Assembly: GCF_016801865.2 (NCBI RefSeq)
Contig: NC_068939.1
Location: 152,772,507-152,836,506 of the forward strand
From: Culex pipiens pallens
Lineage: Eukaryota; Arthropoda; Insecta; Diptera; Culicidae
Reading direction: 5' to 3'
DNA: 64,000 nt
A program made the translations under genes and the position numbers. Positions within the stretch are counted from its first letter, which is position 1, and each line of letters begins with the position of its first letter. Below are positions 35,880-46,695 of the stretch, one piece after another. The notes beneath the pieces were generated by a model, which saw only the letters and a list, made by a program, of their open reading frames with translations, was not told the origin of the DNA and did not search any database.

Positions 35880-36582
35880 TAGAGCGTCCAATTTCCCGGG
35901 GTTACAGAATTCCCGGGAAACGGGAAATTTTCAAAAAATTTCCCGGGAAATCCCGGGAATTCCCGGGAAATTTTAAATTTATCAAAAATTGGTTTTATCC
36001 TAATATTGGTTAATATTTTGCTACAATATAGTATAAAATTGCAACTATAATGGCCAAAATAAGTGTAAGGTTCAATTATTGCTTTAGCTGCTTGTAAAAA
36101 AACATACAACTTCAAGAAAATATATAAATTTTCTAAATATCTGTCTTTGAATTCGTTTAAAATATCAAGAAATAATGATTAGTATTTTGTATTCATGACA
36201 AGTAGTTAGGTATAATTGTTTAAATCAAAGTGTTTGGAAAGTGAGTAAAATGAATCCATGCTCCAGAACGATAAAATTGCATTTGAATACTTCTCTCTGA
36301 CCTGTTTGAGAGAATATGGTAAAAACTAAAATTGATAATGTAGATTAAATGAAAAAAAAATCATGCAGCAAATGTTTCTTTCATGGCACAACATTGAAAT
36401 AAAAAAAAAATTATAAAAAAAAATTTTATGGCAGATAATTTATCCAAAACAAATTTAACTGGTTTAATCTCATGAATAAATCGATAAGCATTGAATTTAC
36501 TCTAAAAATCTACTATTCACTTGAAATACCATTTTTATGTAATCACAACTCAAAGTTTTCAAATGTTTGGAGCGAGTATTTG

Positions 36583-38913
36583 GCGAATCGTGCACACAAA
36601 TCGATCACGTTTTGGTGGATGGTCGACACTTCTCGGACGTGATGGACGTCCGATCGTACAGAGGACCGAACATCGACTCTGATCACTTCCTGGTAGCGTG
36701 CAAGATCCGAGCTAGGCTGTCGAACGTGTTGACCCCGCGGACTGCGAGGATAGCGCGGTTGAACGTCCAGCGCCTCGCGAGCAGCGACGTTGCTGCAGAG
36801 TACAGTCGGAAGCTCGACGAGCGGATCAACGAGGACGCGCCTACGGGTAACCTGGACGAGCAATGGGGAGCCCTCCAGAGCATCGTCAACACAACGGCTA
36901 CCGAAGTGATCGGCACGACCAGAGGACGCAAACCCAAAGGGTGGTTCGATGCGGAGTGCCAGCGAGTGACGGACGAGAAGAACGAGGCCAGGAAGCGTAT
37001 GCTGGTGAAGGGTACGCGCCGGAACTGTGAGCGATACAGTGAGTTACGAAGAGCAGAGAAACGAATCCACCGCCGAAAAGAACGGGAGTACGACGAAACG
37101 GTACTCGCCGAAGCGGAAGCACAGTACAACGCGAACGATAAGCGGAGGTTTTACGCAACTGTCAACGGTGTAAGAAGGAAAACCACGCCTTCCCCTGTGA
37201 TGTGCAACGACACGGAAGGCAACCTGTTGACAGACAAGACTGCGGTGGCGGCTAGGTGGAAGGAGCACTTCCAGCAGCTGTTGAACGGTGAGACACGAGA
37301 GGGAATCGTCGAGGACAGGATACACGTTGAGGAAGATGGAAAAGCTGTGGACCCGCCTACGTTGGAGGAAGTAACTAAGGCTGTTAAAGAGCTCAAGAAC
37401 GGGAAATCCGCGGGAAAGGACGGACTTCCGGCCGAACTTTTCAAGCACGGGAGTACGCGGATGACCGAGATTCTGCACCAAATCATCCTACGCATTTGGT
37501 GCGAAGAACAGCTTCCGACCGACTGGTTAGACGGGCTCGTCACCCCAATCTACAAGAAAGGGCAAAGACTCGATTGTGCCAACTATCGAGGCATCACAAT
37601 CCTCAACGCAGCGTACAAAGTACTCTCCCGCATCCTGTGGAGCAAGCTGAGACCGATGACCGAGACCTTTGTCGGCGAATACCAGTGCGGTTTTCGAGCG
37701 GGTCGGTCAACGACGGACCAGATGTTCACTCTGCGACAAATCCTCGACAAGTTCCGGGAGTACAACCTGCAAACACACCATTTGTTCATCGACTTCAAGG
37801 CGGCGTACGATTCAGTCAAAAGAAACGAACTTTGGAAGATTATGGTAGAACACGGCTTTCCGGCAAAGCTTATAAGACTGATTCGTGCAACGCTCGACGG
37901 AGCAAAATCAAGCGTGCGAATAGCTAACGAGACATCTGAAGCTTTCGTTACGTTGGATGGATTGAAGCAGGGCGATGCTCTCTCGAACTTACTGTTCATC
38001 ATAGCGTTGGAAGGTGCTGCTCGAAGGGCAGGCGTGCAAAGAAACGGAACACTCATCACCAAATCGCACATGCTGCTTGGATACGCTGACGACATCGACA
38101 TCATTGGTATCGACCGTCGTTCAGTGGAGGAGGCGTTCGTCCCTTTCAAGCGGGAAGCTGCGAAGATCGGACTGACCATCAACACTGCCAAGACCAAGTA
38201 TCTGGTTGCTGGCAGAGCGCGTGGCAGTGCAGGTGATGGTGTTTCGGAGGTGGAAATAGATGGAGAAAGATATGAGGTGGTGGATGAATTTGTATATCTT
38301 GGTACACTCGTGACGTGCGACAACGATGTGAGCTGCGAAGTGAAACGGCGGATTAGTGCTGCAAACAGGGCCTTCTACGGTCTTCGTAGCCAGCTAAGGT
38401 CCCGCAGCCTAAGGACGCCTACGAAAATCACGCTGTACAGGACCTTGATACTCCCTGTAGCTCTTTACGGTCACGAGTCGTGGACGCTAAAGGAGGCTGA
38501 CCAGAGAGCACTTGGGGTCTTTGAGCGGAGAATCCTGCGTTCTATCTTCGGCGGCAAGCAAGTAGGAGACCGGTGGCGCAGGCGCATGAATTTCGAGTTG
38601 TACCAAGACTACAAACATGCTGATATCGTAAAAGTCATCAAGCACGACAGGCTGAAGTGGGCTGGACATGTAGCCAGAATGTCGGACGAGCGGGCGGCTA
38701 AAACGATATTCAGCAGCGAACCTGGACGCGGTCGTCGGCTTCGTGGAAGGCCTCGTACGCGTTGGCTGTGTGCAGTCGACGAAGATGCAAGAGCGGCCAA
38801 CATTGTAGGCGACTGGAGACGAGCGGCCCAAGATCGAGCATCCTGGAAATCTTCGATTAGTTCAGCGTTGGGTCGATAGACCTGTTGCTGATAAAGTAAA
38901 GTAAAGTAAAGTA
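36583..38913 (+). mobile_element. RTE-like non-LTR retrotransposon, 5'-truncated
   Basis: A perfect 14-bp target duplication, GGAGCGAGTATTTG, flanks it (36569-36582 and 38914-38927). The element begins inside the endonuclease region and ends with a very short 3' UTR and the tandem tail (TAAAG)n at 38892-38913. Short terminal repeats instead of poly-A and a single ORF are typical of the RTE clade. The intact frame and perfect duplication point to a recent insertion. Confidence 0.85.
36585..38879 (+). CDS. Endonuclease (C-terminal part) and reverse transcriptase of RTE-like element
   Basis: An open frame of about 765 codons lacks its N-terminus because the element is 5'-truncated; upstream codons in the same frame lie in the target duplication, so no native start exists. 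Residue numbers count from the first in-frame codon at 36567. The end of the APE-type endonuclease is visible as IDHVLVDG and DSDHFLV (residues 12-43). The reverse transcriptase follows: KSAGKDGLPAELF, NYRGITILNAAYKVLSRIL, YQCGFRAGRSTTDQ, then LFIDFKAAYDSV with the first catalytic Asp at 409, LKQGDALS, and the catalytic YADD at 506-509. A C-terminal region with WAGHVARM follows. It would copy element RNA into DNA at a nicked target. All RT core residues look intact, but without the 5' half it is probably not expressed on its own. RTE assignment rests on motif style; another non-LTR clade is possible. Confidence 0.88.
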   Translation, partial: ESCTQIDHVLVDGRHFSDVMDVRSYRGPNIDSDHFLVACKIRARLSNVLTPRTARIARLNVQRLASSDVAAEYSRKLDERINEDAPTGNLDEQWGALQSIVNTTATEVIGTTRGRKPKGWFDAECQRVTDEKNEARKRMLVKGTRRNCERYSELRRAEKRIHRRKEREYDETVLAEAEAQYNANDKRRFYATVNGVRRKTTPSPVMCNDTEGNLLTDKTAVAARWKEHFQQLLNGETREGIVEDRIHVEEDGKAVDPPTLEEVTKAVKELKNGKSAGKDGLPAELFKHGSTRMTEILHQIILRIWCEEQLPTDWLDGLVTPIYKKGQRLDCANYRGITILNAAYKVLSRILWSKLRPMTETFVGEYQCGFRAGRSTTDQMFTLRQILDKFREYNLQTHHLFIDFKAAYDSVKRNELWKIMVEHGFPAKLIRLIRATLDGAKSSVRIANETSEAFVTLDGLKQGDALSNLLFIIALEGAARRAGVQRNGTLITKSHMLLGYADDIDIIGIDRRSVEEAFVPFKREAAKIGLTINTAKTKYLVAGRARGSAGDGVSEVEIDGERYEVVDEFVYLGTLVTCDNDVSCEVKRRISAANRAFYGLRSQLRSRSLRTPTKITLYRTLILPVALYGHESWTLKEADQRALGVFERRILRSIFGGKQVGDRWRRRMNFELYQDYKHADIVKVIKHDRLKWAGHVARMSDERAAKTIFSSEPGRGRRLRGRPRTRWLCAVDEDARAANIVGDWRRAAQDRASWKSSISSALGR

Positions 38914-39551
38914 GGAGCGAGTATTTGAAATATGTTTGCATTTTTATTGGCACTTTTTATATAACAGAGAAAAAGTTTTTTTATTAAATCTTACGCCCTT
39001 GGTAGCTCAGCTCTAGGCTCCATAAATTTTCAACTTTTAACTGTTCTCAAACACTTTCAAACAAATTAACCTAATTTTCCTGCAAAAATCCTCTTAGAGA
39101 CATTAAATGATACCAATTCAATTTTCTTCCAATTTGGTCATGATAGACAAAACGTGAAAAAAATAAATTTTGATCTTGGGGGGAAGAGGTACCTTATTTT
39201 CAAATGATATAACACATTTTAATTGTTTATTTTCATTTCATAATAACGCAATTATTGTTGCCCAACAAATAAACAAAATCTAATCCTAGTTGTGAATGCT
39301 TCAGAACTTAATATCATCTGAAATAAATCTTGACATGAAATTTTTAGACGAACTGATAAGTTCAATAAGAACAGTAAATTGAATTTGATAAAATAAAATT
39401 TAGTGCTTTCATTTTTTTTTTTGAAGTTAAAAAAATGTACCAAAAAGTAAAGGAAATGTATACTTCCGCTTGAATTTTGGGAATTTTCGGGAAATTTAGA
39501 AAATATTTTTTTTTCGGGAATTTTTTTCCCGGGACTGGAAATTGGACGCTC

Positions 39552-40204
39552 TAACTATGCTAAGCATGAATATAAATTATATATCTTGCCTGAAAAAAGA
39601 TGAAAGCGATTATTAAACCTTTCTACGTTTGATTTATTTTAGTTTTATATAGCGCGAACCACTTATTCGTTGCCTATTTTTGTTTTAATGAAATTATTAT
39701 TTTTTAAATGAGAAACAAAGAGGTTTTTATATATAAAACAAATTACGAGCATTGCGCATCGTTTTGCCACTTTTCCCCTTGATATATAGAGCACAAACTC
39801 AGCAAGAAAAAAAAATTTAAAATTTGGTTTTTAATATTTTTTTTATTTATTTTTTTTTTTGTAGGGAGATCCATACAGAGCCTAACTTAATTTTTAGAAA
39901 AAAAATAAATGGCGGCATTTTCGGCAAAGTGGTTTCAAATACAAAAAGACTTGTTTGAATTACAACCATTTGCTGGATATATTTTTTTTAAGTTAATAAA
40001 AGTTTTAGTTATTTTTCGTTAATTCAATATCTAGTAATTTAACACACCGGCAGTCGCATACGTGTACTTTGTACACACTTTGTAAGAGCATTTGTAAGAA
40101 AGGCCGATACACGTGGCTTCCCGGAGGTTGAACGTTTTTAAAATAAATTTTGTTCATAATTTTACTAGTAAACTTGATATGGAGACTGGTAAGTGAGCCG
40201 GATG
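39552..40204. other. AT-rich spacer
   Basis: No gene. The stretch 40050-40130 (ACACCGGCAGTCGCATACG, GCTTCCCGGAGG) is less AT-rich but unidentified. Confidence 0.3.
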
Positions 40205-40715
40205 CTGCTTTAAAATAACCCTACAAAATTACAAAAAAACACGAAATTTAAAAATGAAAACTTTTGTTCTAAATGAAAAGATAACCCTTCTGCGTTACTG
40301 CAGATTCTAAACGAACATTAAGTTTACCATAAAATGATGTGTTTCAAAATAAATTAAAAGTTAATTAACGAAAAATAACAAAGATTTTAGACTAAGTTGT
40401 TTAAAAAAAAAAAGATTTTTCGAAATTCTGAGTACGCCATCAGATCGGGCGTCCAATTTTACATTAAAGTCCCTTTTACACCAAATTTCCTTCTCATCAC
40501 CATTTCAGGCTGAAAATTATCGAAAAACAACTCTTTTTTCGCATGTTCATTAATTGAACGGGGTCGTACCTCCCCTCCGTCACGAACTATCGCAAAATGA
40601 AGCTCGGAATCGTGATCAGGGACGAAAGTTACCACTTAAGACAAGGCTCACGCAAATCGAAGAGGGGTTGGGGCAACTACTGTGCGAGTTGTCGGAGAAT
40701 GACCCAAATACTAGT
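40205..40715. repeat. Interspersed repeat with GGGGTCGTACC segment, copy 2
   Basis: It matches 9500-9985 in the same orientation, including AAAACACGAAATTT, CGGGCGTCCAATTTTACAT, GGGGTCGTACCTCCCC and CGAAGAGGGGTTGGGGC. The class is unknown and it is non-coding. Confidence 0.6.
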
Positions 40716-41948
40716 CCAACTCATTTTAATCCATTTTTTCCATTTACTGCAGTTCCATCTCCGGGGACATTAATTTGCACTTTTCCAGGCAGAACAAAAA
40801 ACTTTCCTCGTATAGTGCACTATTAGTTCCGAAGCATTTAAAAATCTGCACAGACCTAGTATCACCTGCAGTCATGATGATGTTTCCCAGAAAAACCCAA
40901 CCCACGGTACACGTTGCTCACCGAAGCGTGCAGCCCAAAGCTAAAAAGTTGAAAGTTTCATAAATCTCCGGGATGCCACCGCTCCATTCAGCTGGCGAAA
41001 CTTTTGCTATGATATTCGGGGGTGCTGCTGAGGCAAACCGCCAAGCTTAAAAGCAACAGTTTTGACGTGAGCATGAGCCACGTTGAACAGCAGCGATTCA
41101 ATAATGCTTTTCGGAGATTTTTTTTTGTTCACCATACCTTTAAAAATTTTCCAGTGCAGTGATGGCAATTTCGCTGTATATCAACGGTGTATGAGTATAA
41201 TGTCGAAAGAAAAAAAAAACATCCCTGACGTCCAAACTTTAACTTTTCCTTCTAGAACGTCACCTGTTAATGGTACAACACAACCAAACCGGGTCATACC
41301 GGGTGGGGTGGCAAGAGGTGCAAAAGCGGAAACAGCGTGAAATTCATTCTTCTCTCTCTCTGGGAGCATTTCCCAAGAATGGCCACCACGTCGCGACGGA
41401 CCATAACGGGAATGGTCGTTGTTGGGTGGTAGAGTGGACGCGGGCAGGTAATATGAATAGTCATTTGTTATGATTCATTACGGGGACGCCAACGACTTTG
41501 AGGACGGCGACGACGATGGCGTCTGGCCACGGTTCTGGCCATTACTTGTTGTCGAGGACACGACGTCGCGCTGACTTGTTGGTGGCGGCGTTCTTGACGA
41601 GGGATTCGATGGAGGGCAGGGAAGAATTTAGAGGGTAGGATGTAAATAAAATGCAGTCAAGTAAATTAAAGCGATGAATAAGGGAGGATTTTTATGGCGA
41701 GAAGGCCATACAAATTATATTAAACAAAAATGTCTCCTCCTATAACCAGATTCAAAGGAATGGCAACTTAATCTGCATTCTTGAAATTTTTAAAAAGATT
41801 CTAAAAATTAAGGAGCAAAGAAACCAAGAAATCAACATTTTCTAAGAAAAAAACTAACAATCAACTGAAAAATTACAGGCGATTGCAAATAAATTTCAGA
41901 TACATATTGGCAATCAACAGAACTGTTATGAAATTTAGCTATAGTGCA
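40716..41948. other. Low-repeat host block
   Basis: Balanced composition, including a stretch rich in GACG and GGCG (41470-41620) that gives no convincing frame. A CT run lies at 41350-41360. Possibly regulatory or intronic. Confidence 0.3.
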
Positions 41949-42392
41949 CCACGGTGTGTTTTCTGGGCAACCTTAAGGAGAAAAAATATTCATCGCTACT
42001 TTCAAATGTGTCTTATAGGAAATTTTCTCAACTTTCCAATGCTTCCCGGGCAGACGGTAATAACAAAATTAATAATATTTCAATAACAAATCCTGTTAAA
42101 ATAACAAAAAGTGTTATTATTTTAACCTGAAGTTCAACTTCAAGAAGAAAAAATAATAACAGTTTCTGATAAAATAACAATATTTTGTATTGAAGTGATA
42201 TTATATTGAAAATGTTTAATAACACGCCAATAAGAGGAAATGTTATACATTTCAAAAACTCTCCTAATAACAAAATTTGTTATTCGTTCGGTATACTGAC
42301 TTAGAAATAAAATTACCACAAATCGCACAAATGGAAAAGTTTCTAAGTGTCCATAACACAATCTGTTATTATTTTTTCTTTTGTTAAATATG

Positions 42393-42860
42393 TTTAGAAC
42401 TTGGGATAATTTTGTCTAATTTCGTCGGGGTCAATATTTTGGCCATGAAATGGGGTCCTTAAGCTAAAATTATTCTAAAAAGTTGAAATTTTGGAAGTTG
42501 ATTTTTTAAATTATTTGATATACCCCCTAAGGGACTTTGCTAAAATTGGCTAGAACTATGGGATAATTTTGACCAATTTCGTCGGGGTCATTATTTTGGC
42601 CATGAAATGGGATCCTTAAGCTAAAATTATTCTAAAAAGTTGAAATTTTGAAAGTTGATTTTTTTAATTATTTGATATACCCCCTAAGGGATTTTACTAA
42701 AATTGGCTAGAACTATGAAATAATTTTGACCAATTTCATCGGGGTCATTATTTCACCATGAAATGGGTTTTCAAGCTAAAATTAATCCGATAAATTAACT
42801 TTTGAGAGTTCTTTTTTTTTTTTTTGTTATATTCCCTAACGGAATTGATTTATTTATTGA
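42393..42860. repeat. 156-bp tandem repeat, three units
   Basis: The units start at about 42394, 42550 and 42706 with TAGAACT(T/A)(T/G)GG. Each contains ATTTCGTCGGGGTCA, CCATGAAATGGG, AAGCTAAAATTA and GATATACCCCCTAAGGG. The third is the most diverged. A related, inverted version is found in the element at 61430. Confidence 0.85.
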
Positions 42861-42904
42861 GAATTTTTGAAGTGTAAATAACAAAAACTGTTATTATTTC
42901 ACAG

Positions 42905-43617
42905 AGCCAGGAAGTCGGAGCTGACGTTGAAGTTCGAGCTGGAGTGTGACCTCGGAGACTGCATCGGATTCCCCGGGCAGACGGTAATAACAAAATTCAT
43001 GCCATTTCAATAACAAATACTGTTAAAATAACAAAAAATGTTATGGAATATTCTTGCAAAATCCATTTTCGCATAAGAGCTTAATAACAGTTTATGTTAT
43101 CATAACCAAATTTGTTATTGGTCTGATATTGGTTGAAAGTCAAAACAACTTGGGAATAACATTTTTTGTTATGGAAGAATAACTCAAACTGTTATTGGGA
43201 TGATCGGATTAGTTGTTAAAATAACAAAAATTAATAACAAAAATTTGTTCGAAGAATAACGCAAAATGTTATTAGTCTGTTATTACAATAACAATCCAAT
43301 AACAAAAAAATCATAACGGCGAATAACAAATCGTGTTATAAATAACATAAAATGTTATTGGCCTAGTATTTTCAAATAACAAAAAATGTTATTCCCGCGT
43401 TATTTCCGTCTGCTCGGGTCATCTAATTTTCAGCAACTTTTACTTGGAGTCGGAATCTGTGAAGTCGGGTATTTTTGGAGAGCTAAAGTCGTCGTTGACG
43501 TCATATCCTGCATCCAGTGTCGGAGTTGTCTTCAAAGTATGGATTCAAAGTCGCTTGGAGGTACCCGACTCTGCAGCCCTGACTAGTACAGAGGAGTTAT
43601 GGCAACTGCAGGTTTAT
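42905..43617 (+). other. GAGTC-rich segment with splice-like borders, split by element B
   Basis: After TTATTATTTCACAG, a composition unlike the rest of the element begins (GGAAGTCGGAGCTGACG and similar words). It continues on the far side of element B and ends at CAACTGCAG|GTTTATTT. The left border looks like a splice acceptor and the right like a weak donor. One frame is open up to element B and closes soon after it. It may be a decayed exon or a degenerate GAGTC simple repeat; I cannot decide. Confidence 0.35.
42972..43418. mobile_element. CCCGAGCA-family element B, nested in A
   Basis: This 447-bp MITE has ends CCCGGGCAGACGG and, inverted, CCCGAGCAGACGG, with 2-bp duplication TC (42970-42971 and 43419-43420). 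By eye I count about 27 ATAAC/GTTAT words on the two strands, often paired as AATAACAAAAAATGTTATT. It has no frame. It matches the copy at 63569 running off the window end. Confidence 0.85.
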
Positions 43618-44540
43618 TTGCAAATTACAAATAAACCAAAACAATAACTTTTTTTGTTATGGAGACATACCAGTTCAATAACATTTTTTGTTATTATGCT
43701 GCTCCACCTCTCCGCACAAAATAACAAATCTTGTTATTACTTCATGATTCCTTCTGTGTTATTGGTTTGTTATTGCAATAACAACATAATAACAGTTTAA
43801 GTTATTCTTCGAACAAATCTTTGTTATTGATTTTTGTTATTTTAACAACTAATCCGATCATCCCAATAACATATTTCGATCTTCTCACAATATCAAAAAC
43901 TGACCTTCCCAAGTTATTTCCGTCTGCTCGGGTTCTAAGAGCGAAATGTTTCATCGATAAATTTATGAGATATCTATATTTTAAGTTTCTTGTTTTAAAA
44001 TCCTTCATCATTTATTGGAAACTTTTAAATAACAGTCTAGGAAACTTGTCAAATGATGTCTTTCATGTGTCATTTACTCATCAAAATGTGCAAAATAAGA
44101 CAAGAAACAACTTTGTAGAAGGTTGCAATCTGCTAAACATTAAAAAAATTAAGTTTTACAGGTTTCAGATTGATAGAGTATTACTAGATTTTTATGAATA
44201 AATATCATATTCCCTTAACCAAACATTAACCAGTTGCATGGATACAAAACATGTTTAATACTCAAAATTGAGCTGCAAACTACTGTTTCAAGCTTTAGGA
44301 GAATTTCATTTTTTTTGTATGAAATTGTCAATGATTTAGCAATATTATAGAAGTCTTATAAATCTCATCTTTTTTAAAAATGTTTTACATTTCCCTTGAT
44401 TTTTGTTGAAATAGTTTAAAATGTAGAAAATCACAAAATTTCATATTACCGAAAATTTATTGAATCCACTAAAAAGATGATTTCCAATCACTCCTTAAAG
44501 TTTCATGCAGATATTACATGATTGAACACCGAATAGATTT

Positions 44541-44842
44541 ACGGGTGCCACGATATCTCGAGATCGGATGGACCAAATTGGCTGAAATTCGGGGTCAAGA
44601 CTTCCAAGACATTTCCCATGTGCATGACGAAGCCCGATTTTGAAATTTTGCTTTTTTGAAAAATACAGAAATCAAGAACTGACGATTTTTTATATGAAAA
44701 ACGCAAAAATATTTTTATCTTTTTTAAAATAAGTTTTTTGAAAATCGGCCTTCGTCATGCACACAGGACCGATTTAACGAGTCTTCACAAAAAATTTTGA
44801 GCCGATTTGGTCAAGGCAGTGTTGAGATATCGTGGTACCCGT
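44541..44842. mobile_element. 302-bp palindromic MITE in the foldback centre
   Basis: The ends ACGGGTGCCACGATATCTC and GAGATATCGTGGTACCCGT are inverted, with TTT on both sides. The inner arms also pair (GACCAAATTGGC with GCCGATTTGGTC; CATGACGAAGCCCGATTTT with AAAATCGGCCTTCGTCATG). It is non-coding. Confidence 0.65.
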
Positions 44843-45566
44843 TTTTTGAAACTGCTAACTTCAAATAGCTATATCTCAGCAATGATACTACCAAATGTCT
44901 TCAAATTTGTTTTGATCATAGATGAAAATGTTTTTTTTAATGCCCTGAAAACAGATTTTAATTAAAATTAAGTGTGTGCTCACACTTACTTCTGACTTTT
45001 TTGTCGATTTACATGTATGTAACCCCTTAAGAAAATATCAAATTTATTCATTAAAATCCAATAATACCATAAACAATCTCAAACCTCCCAAAATTTCGGT
45101 TGTACAAGCTAAATCAGAGCAGACACGTGATATTTTTACACAAAAAATATGTAATAATCTAATAATTCTTGTAAAAAATATATTTTGACACGGTTTTATG
45201 ATTTTAATTTCTGAATAAATCCTTAATTCAAAAACTCAGTTAAAACATAATTTTCAAAATGTTTATCGGTTAGCAACCTTTTACAAAGTCGTTTTTTTTT
45301 GTCTTATTTTGCAAATTTTGATGAGTAAATATTACAAATGAAACACATCATTTGAAAAGCTTTCTGAACTGTTAGTATAAAGTTTCCAATAAATAATAAA
45401 GGAATTTCAAACAAAAAACTTAAAATATAGATATCTCAGAAATTTCCCGATGAAACATTTCACTCTTAGAATCATTGGAAAGCTGAGAAAATTTCCTAAA
45501 AGACGTGTTTGAAAGTAGCGATGACTATTTTTCCCTGAAAAGTTTGTTCTAGAAAACACGCCGTGG

Positions 45567-46260
45567 CACCTTTGTGAATTTCCTTAAGTTTAGTTAAGTT
45601 TAGAGAATTATTTTCAATCATTTTGCTTTACCACTTGAAATCTCATGCCAATGGTTGCAACGCTTGCTTAGAACGTATCCTAGACCTTAAGGGGAAGTGG
45701 TCTCCGCTGGATCGGATTTTCAGTTTTTTTATTTCCTCAACTCTGGCAAAAATCGGGTTTTGATTATTTTCAAAAACTAACCTTGTAGTGCGATAGAGGA
45801 GATTCTCAGCTTTCCGAAACACTATAGAACATTGAAGTTTTATTGATTTTATATATAGCTGGATTTCGGGCAATAAAAATGCGGTACGCCTAAAAAAATC
45901 GAAAAATTTTCCTTCCCCCCAGGATAACTCCCGTAAAATTTGACTTACCGCCTAAAAGAATCTTGCAAGGTTGTAGCAAATTTTCTTACGAGTAAAATGA
46001 TACCATAACATTGATACTTTCTGTGAAAAATAAATGAGCTGGATTTCGAGTTTTGAAAATGTTTTGGATAAAAACGCGGCCAACAGCAGCAATCAGTCAA
46101 CACACGCGGTGACCTTGAGACGGATGGAAGAACGAAAAGGGAGAAATAGCGGGACTCAGTAAAATCTGATTTGCCTTGCTTGTGATGTTGAGGAACATGT
46201 AGAACCGCGTGGCCTGAGTGCATGTGCACTTGGCGTAATTATAATTGATTTATATTGAAC
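45567..46260. other. Spacer, nothing recognised
   Basis: Mixed composition; no termini or convincing frame found. Confidence 0.3.
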
Positions 46261-46419
46261 AGGGGACCATCCATAAACCACGTGTATACTTGGGGAGGGG
46301 GGGGGGGCGGTTGTGGTGTTTTTGCGATTGTCCACGATCCATTGATTTTTTTTTGTATGGACGAGGGTGTGAGGCTGAGATTTAAAAAAAAAATATGTCG
46401 TGGTTTATGGATGGTCCCT
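46261..46419. mobile_element. 159-bp MITE with GGACCATCCATAAACC termini
   Basis: The left end AGGGGACCATCCATAAACC and the right end, inverted, AGGGACCATCCATAAACC enclose a short interior with a G run. No clear target duplication was found. It is non-coding. Confidence 0.65.
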
Positions 46420-46457
46420 AGCTCAATTCACAAATATACTGAATCAATTGTTCTATA

Positions 46458-46695
46458 CTGCCGCTCAAATCGAGTACGTTCCATATGTAATTTCGGCAAT
46501 TTTGAGTCAATGATTCAAAATCATGTGAACTATCATAAAAACCTTTAAAATTACGTAGTTTATTCCAGCGAACCGCAGGAAATTTCATTTTTTGGTAAAA
46601 TCCTAACACGAAGCCTTATGGGCGGGACAAATTTATCTTGCGTTTTTCTCGGCTTGCTGTTTATACATATGGGACGGACTATATTAGTGCGGAAG
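46458..46695. mobile_element. CTGCC-end MITE, copy 1, in satellite edge
   Basis: The ends CTGCCGCTC and, inverted, CTTCCGCAC are flanked by TATA (46454-46457 and 46696-46699). Removing it joins a satellite unit around GTTCTATAGTTCCTAGAG. The interior (CACGAAGCCTTATG, GCGTTTTTCTCGGCTTGCTG) matches the copy at 56459. Confidence 0.65.

Larger units (their letters stand above)
35882..39551. mobile_element. CCCGGG-rich inverted-repeat element, copy 2
   Basis: The ends are GAGCGTCCAATTTCCCGGG (35882) and, inverted, GAGCGTCCAATTTCCAGTC (39533-39551), bordered by TA on each side. Arrays of TTCCCGGGAA palindromes follow each tip (35895-35970; 39480-39530). Without the RTE insertion it would be about 1.3 kb. 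It is non-coding. The copy at 573-2507 is the same family in reverse. Confidence 0.7.
42045..43932. mobile_element. CCCGAGCA-family element A
   Basis: The ends are CCCGGGCAGACGGTAATAAC and, inverted, CCCGAGCAGACGGAAATAAC. The 2-bp duplication TT flanks it (42043-42044 and 43933-43934). Removing it gives CCAATGCTTCTAAGAGCG, which aligns without gaps to the other arm of the host foldback (CCAATGATTCTAAGAGTG). The arms are packed with AATAAC/GTTATT words. The centre holds a 156-bp tandem repeat and a GAGTC-rich segment that is itself split by element B. Confidence 0.85.
41949..45566. mobile_element. CCACGG foldback with long inverted arms
   Basis: The left arm starts CCACGGTGTGTTTTCT (41950) and includes TCATCGCTACTTTC. 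The right arm ends with the inverted counterpart, CGCCGTGG at 45566, preceded by GAAAGTAGCGATGA. Arm blocks pair over several hundred base pairs, for example 43940-44130 against 45250-45480. A 1.9-kb CCCGAGCA element splits the left arm, and a 302-bp palindromic element lies in the middle. It is non-coding. Confidence 0.7.

Noticed and set aside
36567..36584. Start of the reverse transcriptase frame at 36567
   Set aside because: The codon is TTG and most of these bases are the 14-bp host target duplication, so no native start exists.
37044..38323. Long minus-strand frames of up to 246 codons
   Set aside because: They are antisense shadows of the reverse transcriptase frame.
43386..43647. Overlapping 66- and 67-codon frames in the GAGTC-rich segment
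   Set aside because: They span the junction of element B and rest on simple-sequence composition. Treated only as part of the exon-like segment.
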